This document shows, piece after piece, positions 1-10,879 of a DNA stretch of 60,000 nucleotides (position 1 is the stretch's first letter; each line of letters begins with the position of its first letter). Source of the DNA: Polytrichum commune (lineage: Eukaryota > Streptophyta > Polytrichopsida > Polytrichales > Polytrichaceae). The stretch is taken from the NCBI GenBank assembly GCA_950295325.1, contig OX485809.1:31326144-31386143 (forward strand), given 5' to 3'. The position numbers and the translations under genes are program-made. The notes beneath the pieces were generated by a model. The model did not search any database, was not told the origin of the DNA, and was given only the letters and a program-made list of their open reading frames with translations.

Positions 1-97
1 AAGTGGGTGCAGAGAGAAACGTGTACGAATTGCACACGCCCCTCCCTTAACATGGTAACAAAATAAACAACCCCCTCATTAATACTTTCCCTCTGGA

Positions 98-1566
98 CAG
101 TGCTCAAAATTGAAGCCCTCATATGAATTTCATTTTGAAGGGCTCTGAAATTTCAGCATTGCAATTGAAGGGCATATCTAAATCTAGGACGTCAATGGAA
201 AATTTTCAAAGAAATATAAAACTTATATTAAAATTATGCATGATTTGCATGGTACATGCTTCTAGTACAATGAAATAATGGAGAATCAACTACCGTAACA
301 CCATAGCAGGTTCGTTCATAAATAATTCCAAAAAAAAAACATAAAAAAATAGAAATTACAGGCAAAGAGAAACGAATAACTCTCAAATTATACTGTGATA
401 AAAACGAAAAGACAAAAAATCATGATTAGGGTAATGACTTAGGTTTAAACAAGTTGGGCCGCCATAAATGGATGAAAAACGCAATTAGGATGGAATTTCT
501 GCACATCTTTCCCACCCTAAACACGAATGATTCTTAATCCAATAAACGAGAAGACGAATTTCAAAAAAAACTATTTTTGGAACGCGAACCTTATTTTTTC
601 AAAAAAATTAAATATTCGTGCGGCAGGTGGCGAACCTGCTATGGTGTTACGGTATCTAACTTTACCTCTTGAAGTGACAATGCCCTACGCTTGTTGGTTA
701 CTGTAGCGGTTTTCCAAGTGTCAAAAATGCCATTCCAATCCATGAATTCAACTCCCAAACTGTTTAGGCTAACCCTCATCAATGCATCAAGTGTGTCAAG
801 GTTTAGGCATGTTCTCCTTTCGCTCTTAACCCAATTCTGCTTTGAAAAACCACGCTCACAAACAACAGTGCTAGTAGGGATCACAAGTATGGTTTGCCAT
901 AGCGACATTAGGGTTGGCCAATTGATCTTAAAATTCTCGGTCACGGCCACAAAAAACCCAATCTTCATGCATACTTCGGTGTTGACAAGCTGAAGATAAC
1001 ATCTCCACAAATTCGAGCAACTCCGCATTGGCTTGATCAACAAGAACAGAGCTCCACTTGAAATGTATCACCAACCGTTTCAACCATTGCTCAGTTAAAG
1101 TGCCTCGATCCAATGCATCCATGGGATAGTGTTTTGGGCTGAAAAGCCTGGCCGCGTTAAAAATGGGCAAGTCGGGGAAACGATCATTTAGTGAGTCAAT
1201 AACCTTTTGGACGTATAGTCTACCAAGGGTGATGCAATCCTCCAACGAGCCCCCTACATCACACCCGGGCATAGAGTCATAGTGCAAAGTATGCACTTTC
1301 TCACAACCAAACCTATCAACATACAATTCCCATCTGGACTAATTCCCATTTGGATTTGAGATCTGAAGCCCAAAGTTAGACAGCCGGAGTCAAACGGCTA
1401 CTTGAGATGATGAACAGTACTTGAAGGGTACTATTTATCCAACACTTCAAGTGAAGGGAGCACTTAGACATGAGGATTATGTTTTGAAGGGCTGTTTTCC
1501 TTGAGGTATTTTTTGAAGTCCCAAAACCCATTTGAAGGGCACTGAAGACTTCAATTTTGAGCACTG
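98..1566 (-). mobile_element. hAT-superfamily DNA transposon, 1,469 bp, degenerate
   Basis: The ends are perfect 18-bp inverted repeats, CAGTGCTCAAAATTGAAG at 98-115 and its reverse complement at 1549-1566. They are flanked by an exact 8-bp target-site duplication, CCTCTGGA, at 90-97 and 1567-1574. CAGTG-type ends and 8-bp duplications are hallmarks of hAT elements. Short TGAAGGG-like motifs recur near both ends, as subterminal transposase-binding repeats do. The interior keeps only the C-terminal part of a transposase on the minus strand. The element is too short and too broken to be autonomous. It lies about 550 bp upstream of the ubiquilin start codon, so it may sit in or near that promoter. 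Confidence 0.93.
639..1326 (-). pseudogene. hAT transposase C-terminal remnant, frameshifted
   Basis: Two overlapping minus-strand frames together read as the end of a hAT transposase. The upstream frame (1326 down to 928) gives a region with LFSPKHYPMDALDRG. The downstream frame (1043 down to 639) gives the hAT dimerisation domain, with STVVCERGFSKQNWVKSERR followed by LNLDTLDALMRVSLN, the usual conserved block. The switch needs one frameshift between about 930 and 1043. Upstream of 1326 the frame soon meets a TAG, and the BED zinc finger and most of the RNase H-like catalytic core are absent. The product cannot be a working transposase. Confidence 0.85.
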
Positions 1567-1574
1567 CCTCTGGA

Positions 1575-2116
1575 GAAGGGAAAGGTGATAAAATAGGAAC
1601 CCCCCACCCACCCACCCACCCCTCAACGCAACCCCACCTATTCATCCCTCTCAATAGTTCATCCATCCATCTACATATTCATCCACTTTCCGTCCACCCA
1701 CCCACCTATTCATCCATCCACATGCCATCATCAGCTTCCAGGTGCTCCTTGGGGGCTCCTTCGACGATGCTGTAGGCGGGGCACGGAGCAAGCAAAGCAA
1801 AGCTCACAAGAACCTGCGAGATTGTTGCCCCAGGCTCTCGTGGCGCTTTTGCTGTTGTGTGTGTGCTCCCCTGCCACAATTTCATTTCACTCCCCACACA
1901 TACCTGACAGAAATAAACACGAACGCCACAGCGCCACAAAGCACCGGCCACAGGCAAGAGGGGAAGAAAGAGAGATAGAGAGAGAGGGAGAGGGAGAGGG
2001 AGAGAGGAGGATCGGTAGGGATTGCGGGAACCTTTGGGTTGCGGGAAGAGTATCGCGGTGGGGGTGGGGTGATTTGTGGTTAAGGGATCTTGAACCTGGA
2101 GGAGGAGGACGTGAGG
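1575..2116 (+). promoter_or_regulatory. Ubiquilin promoter and 5' UTR region
   Basis: This stretch lies between the hAT element and the ubiquilin start codon. Its left half holds simple CCACCCA and CATCCATC tracts (about 1600-1725). A GA-rich run at about 1967-2008 is typical of plant 5' UTRs. No clear TATA box was found. The transcription start cannot be placed from sequence alone. Confidence 0.4.
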
Positions 2117-5100
2117 ATGGGGGGTGCACCGGAAGGGACAGGAGCTGAGCCCAGCAGCGCCGTTGCGGCTACGGTGCATGTGCGGTGTTCCAACGGGAAC
2201 AAGTTCTCGGTGGAAGTGGATTTGGGTGCCACCGTGGGAGCTTTAAAGGGGCTGTTGGTGGAGAAGTCTGAGATTCCAGCAGACCAGCAGCGTCTCATTT
2301 ACAAAGGACGGGTGCTCAAGGATGATAATCTACTCAACAGCTATGGTAGGGAAGGGAAGGGAAGAAGGAAAGGAATGGGACGGGATGAGATGGGGTGAAA
2401 TGGGAGGGGTGTGGTTTGGATTGGTTGTGTCATTGGTGTGAGGATGGGATCCGTTTTTCTCAATGTGGCAGGAGGGGGGGTGTGCATAATTTGTGTGTTT
2501 TGGGATGGGAATTAAATTAGGGCACCATCATCCTCCATCATCATCAGCATCGCATCTTTGTGTGCGTGGAGTGTTGGTGCATGGTCATGTGGGCTCGACT
2601 TCATCATCGAATTTTGATGAAGAGGGGGAAGAAACAGGATGAGGAGAGTTTTGTGCAGTCGGATCCGTTTTTCAATGTGGCAGGAGCAGGGGGTTGGGGG
2701 TGGGGGTGGGGGTGGGCATAATTTGTGTGTGTTCGTGGTATGTTGGGATGAGAGTAAAATTAGGGTACCGTCATCCATCATCATCATCATCATCGCATCT
2801 TCGTATGCAATGGGGTATTGGTGCATAGTCATGCGTGGGGGGAGGTGGGCTTTCGCTGTGGAATTTCGATGTCGAGTGTGTTGATGAAGAGTGGGGAAGA
2901 AACAGGATGAAGGGAGTGTTCTGCAGTCGGTTATGATGGCAAGAGTATAGGGAATGGGGTGTTGGGGAGGTCGAGAGATGTGGGTGCGGGTGTTGAAAGG
3001 GGTTTTGAAGGGGGATCGGTTCCCTGATACCCCGTTGACGTTTATCAGTATTTCTTCTTTAATTGGTGGTTTGCCATTACAATTGGGGGCTGGACTTATT
3101 CAGTACCGCCATACATGTGATTAGGTTGAGAAATGTTATGTCTCTCAGGTCATCTAAGTTGGACTTTGGGAAGGAAACCATCTGAGTCTGGTAGTTGGGA
3201 TGAGAGCATGAACTGCCACATTTGATCACTTGCGGTATGGTGATCCAATGCTGCCAAACATTGATGGGGGTTGTTTGCTTGCCAATGAAGTCTTGTCAAA
3301 CAATCAATTGAAATAGGGTTGTATGGTCACGTTTGTACTTATGTCGTACATAGGAGACATTGCTTAGTTTGGACGACCTAATGTGTCACCTCTTGTTGGT
3401 GGCTTTAATTGAAGCGCTGAAGGTTGGGAGAAGTGCGGGATATGGTGTGAAGTAAATTATCACGTAAAGGTGCGGTGCTATTGATGATTTGAGGTCTATG
3501 TCAGAAGTTAATTATTTTGCGTGTGTGCCAGGTTTGCAAAGTGACCACACAGTTCATTTGGTGCGAGGAGCCCCATCATCACAAGCACCTTCTTCTGGGT
3601 CTCCAGCGCCATCTATGGGTCAGACGCCAGCCCCTTCCCCTGCCGCCCCTGCAGCCAATCCTACAGGACTGGGCTCTGTGGCAGGTTTAGGTGGCATGGG
3701 ATTTCCCAATGCAGGTTTGGGTGCAGGAAACACTCCTGGAGCCTTTGGGATGGGAGCTTCAGAATTTCAGCAGGTTCAGCAGCAGCTTATGCAAAATCCC
3801 AATCTAATGAGGGAGATGATGAATATGCCTGCTGTTCAAAACCTTATGAACAACCCTGACCTTATGCGCACCCTGATTATGAGTAATCCCCAAATGCGGG
3901 AAATTATCGATCGAAACCCTGATCTAGCACACATATTGAATGACCCTGGGACCCTCCGGCAGACACTTGATGCTGCCCGCAATCCAGAGCTCATGCGAGA
4001 GATGATGAGAAACACTGACCGGGCTATGAGTAATATTGAGGCCTCACCAGAAGGATTCAACATGCTCAGGCGCATGTATGAAACTGTGCAAGAACCCCTT
4101 CTCAATGCAGCAACAATGGGTGGGGAAGGAGGGAACGATTTAGCAACCAATCCATTTGCAGCCTTCATGGGTGGCATGCAAGGAAATGAGCAGGGGCAGG
4201 GTCAAGCCCCAGGTGCAGGGAATGGTGCTGGAACTGGAGCTACCGTACCTAATACAGCTCCTCTACCAAATCCTTGGAATCCTGCACGTAAGTGCTGCCA
4301 CACTAGTCAGTCTTTATCATTTTACTGTTCATGTATTGTGCTTAAGAGCTATGTGTTCTTGGTTCAGCCTGCTGGATGGCAAGTATTCAAGTGAGTTTGA
4401 TATACTTGGACAGTTTCAGGCATGGTTGAGTGTTTTGAGCTGTCTTCCTGAATGAGATTACTATTATTTTGTTTGTGATGTAGAGGCATTGAAGCTTATG
4501 ATATCCTGGTTTGTTGATATCCACTATTTCTCTTTTCTAACATAACCTTTGATCCTCAGCACCATCAAGACCTGGAGCTGGAGCAGGAATGGGAAATCCA
4601 ACTGGAACTGGTGGTCCGGCTCCAGTCAGTACTGTACCATTAGCAGGTGCAGGGCTCCCGGACTTGGGAGGGCTGGCTGGGCTTAGCATGCCAGATCTTG
4701 GAATGCTAGGGGGTGGAGGGATTCTGGACCCTACAGTGATGCAGCAGATGCTTCAGAATCCTCAGATTCAGCAGATGATGCAGGGGCTGCTATCCAACCC
4801 ACAGTACATGAATCAGGTGATGTTTCTTTGGTATATGGTCCTGGAGGTTATGCTGTTTGCAGTTTGGTGCTATTGACACATGGTTGTGAAGTGGCAGTGA
4901 ATGTTGTTTGTTGCGTACATATGCAGCAAATTAGGGATCAACAATTTGCAGTCCTGGACATAAAAGTCACTGTTGCATAAGCCGACAAAGTTATTAGCTA
5001 CAACACAATGATTTTTTAGTTTTATTTTATATTATTATGAGGACATCACATGGTGAGATACCAGAAGGGTGGTCAGATTATATCGTTTATGCTTACAGTG

Positions 5101-7551
5101 TCTCCACATACTAAACATAAAGATTACATGGGTTTATCAAGAACTTGAGCACTAGATTTGATCATTTGAGTGGCAGTAGGAAGTTGGCAATGAAAACATG
5201 GTTTGATGAAAGTGGCAGATGGGTTGTAATGGAATCTTGTGGGTGCAATGTACAGATTATGAATATGCAGCCACAGCTTCGTACAATGTTGAACCAGAAC
5301 CCTCAATTCAGGGACATGATGCAGAGTCCAGACTTCATTCGACAAATCAGTAGTCCTGAAAGCTTGCAGGTATCTGTTGCATAACCCAATCTGCAGTATT
5401 TGGTGTTAAATCTGTTCAAAATATCCTCTTTCTGGTAAAGGGCTCTTAAATATGAAGTGTGGCGTTTGGAAGCTGTCATCCAAGTATTTTTTTGCATGGT
5501 TGTGGTACTGGTGGAAAGAGTGTATTGGACTTAATGGGTGGAGAACATCAAAATTTGGTCAAAGTATAGTAAGAATGGTAGTTGGTCTGCGTGTATGTTT
5601 TGGATTGACTTATTTTTTCCATCCCTTGGAGAGTTTCCAAACCATATGTCTGGGTCATATTTAATGAAGTATTGCTGGATGGTGTTCAGAAATTAAACCC
5701 TACGTCTACACAACCACCATTGCAGATGAACTGTTGGTATAATGGGAGCAGTGACTGTTGACTTTCCCTTGGCTTATACTGTTCCTGGCAGTTTTATCAG
5801 ACTTCAGAATAGAATTTAGGCATAAAGTATTCTTGACGGTTTTAATTTCTGGGTCATATTTAATGAAGTATTGCTGGATGGTGTTTTGAAGCAGCAACTG
5901 ATGCAACTCCAGCAATCTATGCTTGGCCAACGTGGACTTCAAACTCCTGGACAGTGAGTTTTGCACTCTGCACATTATGTTTTTTACTCAATTGTTACAT
6001 TGGCAACATCATGGTTCTTTAGTGCATGATATTCTTTATAAGATTAAACTGTTTCAGTAATTGGTGGATTCAGTTTCCAGAAGGGGCATCCTGATATGGA
6101 CGAATTGCATTTTATTGAGCACAGTACTTAGTTTGCATTTTCAGAGACTGGCGTCTTGTTTATTTGTCTTTTTAGTACATCAGACCAGGGTTTAAATAGA
6201 GGATAATTGTCCCAAAACTCTCCTGTATTTGTCCTTGATTTTTGCTGTAGAATATTATGTCAATGGTGAATACTGAATCCTGAGTGTGCCAATTGGTATC
6301 GAGAAGTGGAAGTGTCATGCTATTGTGGGTATCCAGTCTTTCTCAACATTTGATTTCTGTATTCATCAGACTTCCTGGACAAACTGGAGGTGGACTTGGT
6401 GGTGCGGGAGGTTTGGATATGAATTCGTTACTGAGTATTATTGGAGGTCTCGGCAGCAATATTGGAGGAAATCCTGATGGTAAGATTTAGAAAGCCTGCA
6501 ATTCTGGCCTAGAGCCACATTATTCTAAGCTTTTTTGGAAAGGCTTAACCTGTGGCTTGACTATACTGGATTTGATTTTTGATATTGGCTTTCTGGACAG
6601 GTTTATATGAGCGCTTAATTAGCAGCTCTTAAGATAGAATCTATTACATGCCAGGAAATTGTGATGACCTTTTCACTTCAATGTGTGCATCTAGGTGTGA
6701 TTAGTATTGTAGGAACTGGCACGCTGTTATGTCTAGATAGCATGATCTAAAGTACACAACCTGTGATCTGTTGTTGACTAATTCTTGTTATGCAAGTCTC
6801 AGCACACGTCTCCACATGCTTGACTTGTATGCAGTAAACAGAAATTTATTCGAGTTTAGTTTTGATTCTTGAGCAAGAATCCAGCGGAGGTTTATAAGTA
6901 GATTCTGTCATGTGCTATCTGTCGCAGTCTGTCTTGTTGAAGATGCACAGGTAGGATGTGTTACATGACTTGGGTCTTCAGCTTAGAAGACATGTTGCCT
7001 CACCCTAGAGCTAGCTTGTTATTGTTTTTATCTCTGTATTGTCAGTGTCAAATACCATTTTTTTACTCTTTCCAACAATGTTGTTGAGATTATAAGCACT
7101 TGTTCTAATATCTAGACTTTCTATCTGGAGTCCACCTTGTGCATCATATGGTGATGTCATTGCTCTTCTGTGAATATAGTCAGAGACCAGATTGCGAAAA
7201 TTAGCATGCTGGTGAAAATCCTTCACTGTTCCAGCTTTAGCTTCCTTGATCTGTTGTTGTATTCTATTTACCTTGATTTTGAGACTGCAGGCTTTAATTT
7301 GCCTTCCCTGTGCATAGTTTTGACATGGTTAATATATTATGATAAGTATTGTAAGGTGCAGTTGCTGGTAGCATTCTCTAATAGTGTTTGTTTTTGCCAA
7401 TGCAGTTCCTCCAGAGCAACTATATGCAGCCCAATTGTCTCAGTTGCAAGAAATGGGATTCTTTGACACACAAGAAAACCTGCGGGCCCTTAGTGCGGTC
7501 GGTGGCAATGTGAATGCTGCAGTGGAGCGGCTGTTAGGGAATTCTGGATAA
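2117..7551 (+). CDS. DSK2: Ubiquilin/DSK2-family ubiquitin receptor
   Basis: Ubiquilins bind ubiquitinated proteins and carry them to the proteasome or autophagy in cytosol and nucleus. Exons: 2117-2345, 3532-4287, 4560-4816, 5256-5369, 5895-5953, 6370-6479, 7406-7551, giving about 556 aa in one open frame. The N-terminal UBL domain (about residues 18-90) includes [18 protein letters not shown] and ends in HTVHLVRG. The middle has STI1-type repeats rich in Met, Asn and Pro ([36 protein letters not shown]). The last 40 residues are a UBA domain ([17 protein letters not shown]). I chose ATG 2117 because it gives the usual MGG plant start; the frame upstream has only a TTG. Exon 5 has a tandem AAGCAG acceptor, so one Gln is optional (start 5892 or 5895). 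The length fits the family. Confidence 0.93.
2447..2930 (+). repeat. Tandem duplication in ubiquilin intron 1
   Basis: Two diverged copies, starting at 2447 and 2661, each begin GGATCCGTTTTTC. Both run through AATGTGGCAGGAG, a CATCATCATCGCATCTT tract and GAAGAAACAGGATGA to a GTGCAGTCGG or CTGCAGTCGG end. The period is about 214 bp and the second copy is longer because of a G-rich insertion. It is an intronic duplication with no coding role seen. Confidence 0.75.
5649..5885 (+). repeat. 38-bp exact direct repeat at an intron 3' end
   Basis: Identical 38-bp copies occupy 5649-5686 and 5848-5885 in ubiquilin intron 4. The second copy ends a few bases before the real acceptor of exon 5, so it probably carries the branch point. 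The first copy is followed at once by CAG, a potential decoy 3' splice site 199 bp upstream. Confidence 0.85.
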
Positions 7552-7725
7552 CTTGGTCCACACTGTGCAGGGTTCATTTCTGAGATGGTGACATAAAAGT
7601 CAACTAGATTGCGTTGGCTGGATGTGTAGGAGCCTTCCTTCCGTGTCAGCTGAAGTCTTGTCAGTCACTATTTTTACAGCTTCGACTTTGGCAGAGGGTT
7701 TTAGATCTCCTGGTATCCCTGTGAC

Positions 7726-7730
<5 letters not shown>

Positions 7731-7771
<41 letters not shown>

Positions 7772-7790
7772 TGTGAGAGAGAGAGATGTG
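7731..7790. repeat. (GA)n microsatellite in ubiquilin 3' region
   Basis: A GAGAGA tract of about 35 bp, with an interrupted GA-rich continuation, lies about 180 bp after the ubiquilin stop, probably in the 3' UTR. Confidence 0.85.
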
Positions 7791-9067
7791 AGTAATTTTG
7801 AGAGGTCTGGCATGTGCATTGTCACCTTCTCGGATTTATGAGAGAGCTGGGTGTGTATCTTAGATGATAAAGTTGTGTCGCCAACTGGTCTATGTGTGAG
7901 ACAACAGAAAAGGTTTACACATGTAAGAGGTTGTGTATAGTTCCTCTATTTTTACTTGGAAATTCTGTTCACCCTCCAATGTATGAAGAGTTAAGGAGTG
8001 GTTGCAGCTCATAGTTGGATTGTGGTTGGCAGGTTTTGTGTGCTCTGAAGTCATGCATGCCTGTGTTGGATCAGTCCGGGAAGTGCTTATCAGCAAATGT
8101 GACATGTTCAGTATGTTTGGTCTTTTGAGATGTTATCATTCAGAGGGCAATGCTGGACTTATGTGTTCTAGCCACAATTAGGAATGACCTCAATTTCAAG
8201 CTTTCATATAGGGCAACTCTAGAGATCTGTGGAGGATTTATGTATATACAAACTGCCCTCTGGTCTCTCCAGCTTTGTTTTCACTCTGTTAAATTTGTGT
8301 TCATGTTGACACTTATATGGTAATTGCAACCCAGCTCAAAGATGTTTGTTGTTTCTATTTCTCTAGCTCCCACCTTATGAGCACACACATGATGGAATAC
8401 TTCCAGTAAGTATTTGCTTGTATGGGGCGGGAGTCTAAACATAAGTTTTTCAGAAACCATCAAAACTATATGGAAGTGGAAGACGATTCTACTCACCCAA
8501 TTGAAAAAGCCTCATTTCACATTTGGCATGGAAAATGGAGAGTCCGAATAAGTGCAGGTGTGGTAGACGCTCTGTTCGAGCCAATTAATGCACCAAGTGG
8601 CAACAGAGTATTACAATAAGTACTCCATCTGCAACTCAACACATCCCATAATTAGTGTCGTTGACTTTTGAACTTAAAATAGCTAATAGTTTGTAATGAA
8701 TACGTATGTCTGGTCAACTACTTAAATCAAGTGGACAAGTTGATACGCATTGGCTCAATGAACGTAAAGTCAATCCTCAACACTAAATCCTACATGTAGA
8801 TGACATTGAGATTCTTGACTTTGAAACTCATATACAAATCACACGATGATTTTGTTTGCATTGACTTTCTTGTGAATTTGTTAATCACTATATCCTAATA
8901 TAGATTGTTATTCTTGTCTGTTCACAATAGCCCCCCTCACCTCAAACTTTCCTGATTTTGTGATATTAAACAAAATCTACAAGCTTCATACAAGCTGGTT
9001 GGGTCATCCTATGGTACAAAGAGTAGCATATGTCGGGCCAGGCTTATTTAACTCGAAAGCACATGAC
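7791..9067. other. Ubiquilin 3' flank, no gene seen
   Basis: The first few hundred bases probably hold the end of the ubiquilin transcript. I see no domain-bearing frame, tRNA or bounded element in the rest. The open frames here are short and unrelated to known families. Confidence 0.5.
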
Positions 9068-9230
9068 ATTTATTGTTGATGGGTCATTATCAAATTACCA
9101 ACTTTCACATCCATCAGAATTATTCACATTTATTGTTTATGGCTCATGATCAAAATGCCAACTTTCTCATCCATCACAATTATTCACATTTGTTGTTGAT
9201 GGTTCATTATCAAAATACCAACTTTCACAT
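9068..9230. repeat. 60-bp minisatellite, about 2.7 copies
   Basis: Copies start at 9068, 9128 and 9188, each with ATTTATTGTT-like, TCATTATCAAA-like and CCAACTTTCACATC-like blocks. Because 60 is a multiple of three, an open frame with a 20-residue repeat runs through it. That frame is not taken as a gene. Confidence 0.85.
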
Positions 9231-9658
9231 TATCTACACACTCGTCCAACATTACAAGATTGCAACAGTTCCAAGTTCTACAAGTATGACATGTTGTGAA
9301 ATTTTTTTCTTTTTTCTTTTTCTTTTTCTCAAACCCGTTTTTGGAAACAATCTCCAATTTTATTTTTGGTGAAATTAGTTAGAATTTAAAAGCACAAACT
9401 ACAATGTCAAGATTATGCTTCAACAGTGCTTGATTACATTGTCTTGTACTAAGAACAGGAACAACTGTGAGGATTGGCATGAATAACTGGTTTCTGTCAA
9501 TTGGGTGGCATACATCCCATTAGAGAGGTGAACACTAACATTTATTTCAACACTTGGAATCAAATCTTTCCCTAAAGTTAATCAAAGTGGTAATTCAAGA
9601 GTATAGTTGATTGAGAAACCCTCATCAATATTTGGGTAAACCATATGTGATAACACTA

Positions 9659-9857
9659 CATCATTTTGGTAATTAGTGTCATTTCCTATTTGGAATTATG
9701 CTATGCTATAACATTTGACTAGAGATTTATTTTTTACCAGCAAAGGTCAAATGCATTGTTTGGACAGTGAAGAACATGAACAACTCAATCTGATAATAAA
9801 GTAAATAATTATGGCTTACTTAACTCTGGATAGTTACACTAAAGATCATAAATGGTG
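9659..9857. mobile_element. TA-flanked MITE, family 1, copy A
   Basis: Diverged inverted ends lie at about 9659-9684 (CATCATTTTGGTAATTAGTG) and, inverted, at about 9832-9857 (ACTAAAGATCATAAATGGTG). Both ends are flanked by TA. Related ends occur near 24037, 29777 and 56150, so this is a repeat family rather than a chance palindrome. At 199 bp it carries no coding capacity. Confidence 0.6.
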
Positions 9858-10136
9858 TAATATAGCCAGTCAATTGAAAGTCAGGGTCATTTTGGTGACC
9901 ACCACAAGCCTCTACAACCAAGAAACTTGAAGAGCATTGCAATCAGTTGTACCTTACCCAAGGTTCATTTTTTTGGTGATTAAAGTTGTTAAAAGACGAT
10001 TACCAAAAGATGATATTGCTCACATAATGTTAGACAAGTTTAATCCTACAAATACCAAATTATGCAAGATGTTTACCACTTTTCTCATGAGGCATGAAGT
10101 AAGATTGAAGTTCCACTAGCTCAAGTTGCTGACAGT

Positions 10137-10290
10137 GTGGGCTATGGTTTACCCATAAACCATAAACCAGAAACCATAATGCTATGGTTTACCCACTCAA
10201 AACCCTAAACCCTAAACCACATGCTATGGTTTACCCGTAAACCATAAACCAAAGCTAAACCCAATGCTTTGGTTTACCCACTCAAAAGGA
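10137..10290. repeat. Telomere-like degenerate repeat cluster
   Basis: GCTATGGTTTACCC recurs about three times, alternating with AAACCATAAACC. A run of AAACCCTAAACCCTAAACC, the plant telomere motif CCCTAAA, lies in the middle at about 10197-10218. It looks like an interstitial telomere-like tract that has diverged. Confidence 0.7.
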
Positions 10291-10328
10291 AGAGCATGAC
10301 CCAAATAGCACCAACAATCTCAGCAACA

Positions 10329-10529
10329 CTAATAACCAACTGAAGTATGTGGCCCTATTGTAGGCACTTCCACCTCACAGACAAGTTTGGCCACTGGATT
10401 AGCCCTCCCAATCCTGTCAAATATTGAACCTAGAACGATATCTACATTTTGACCATATAGTCCAATCTCATAATAACACTCATCTTTTTGGTGTCTGTTT
10501 TTAGATGTCCGATCCAGAAGAGCGACCAC
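10329..10529 (-). other. Unrecognised 66-codon open frame
   Basis: The minus strand is open here for 66 codons with balanced composition (LVCEVEVPTIGPHT near its end). I do not recognise it, it lacks a neighbour to splice to, and its start cannot be fixed. It may be a decayed gene or element fragment, or chance. Confidence 0.15.
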
Positions 10530-10879
10530 ATATGGTCTTACTCCAACCCTATTTTACATCAACACCACGGATTTATCACACTTTTTTAATTCAGAAAACT
10601 CAGAATTCGTCGTCTTTAGCCTTCCCCAACAATTCCAATATATTAAAAAAGAAAAATATAACCTCCCAGCTTTGTTTGTAGCCGTAACTTAAGGTGAGCA
10701 GAAGACAATAAAAATTGAGTTGAAGCGCAAAATGCAGTTGCTAATTTCATCTTACATGTCGAAGCTTTTTCTCAACTATTCTACACATGTATTCTGGCTT
10801 CAGTACTATGCTATGTATCATCAATATGCTATGAATTCAATACAGGTCGATTTCTTCTACCTATATACAATTCTCTCAG

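Noticed and set aside
1706-2179. 157-codon minus-strand frame opposite the ubiquilin start
   Set aside because: It reads simple pyrimidine/purine tracts and the complement of exon 1; low complexity and no family.
9073-9372. Plus-strand frame with a 20-residue repeat
   Set aside because: It is produced by a 60-bp minisatellite whose period is a multiple of three.
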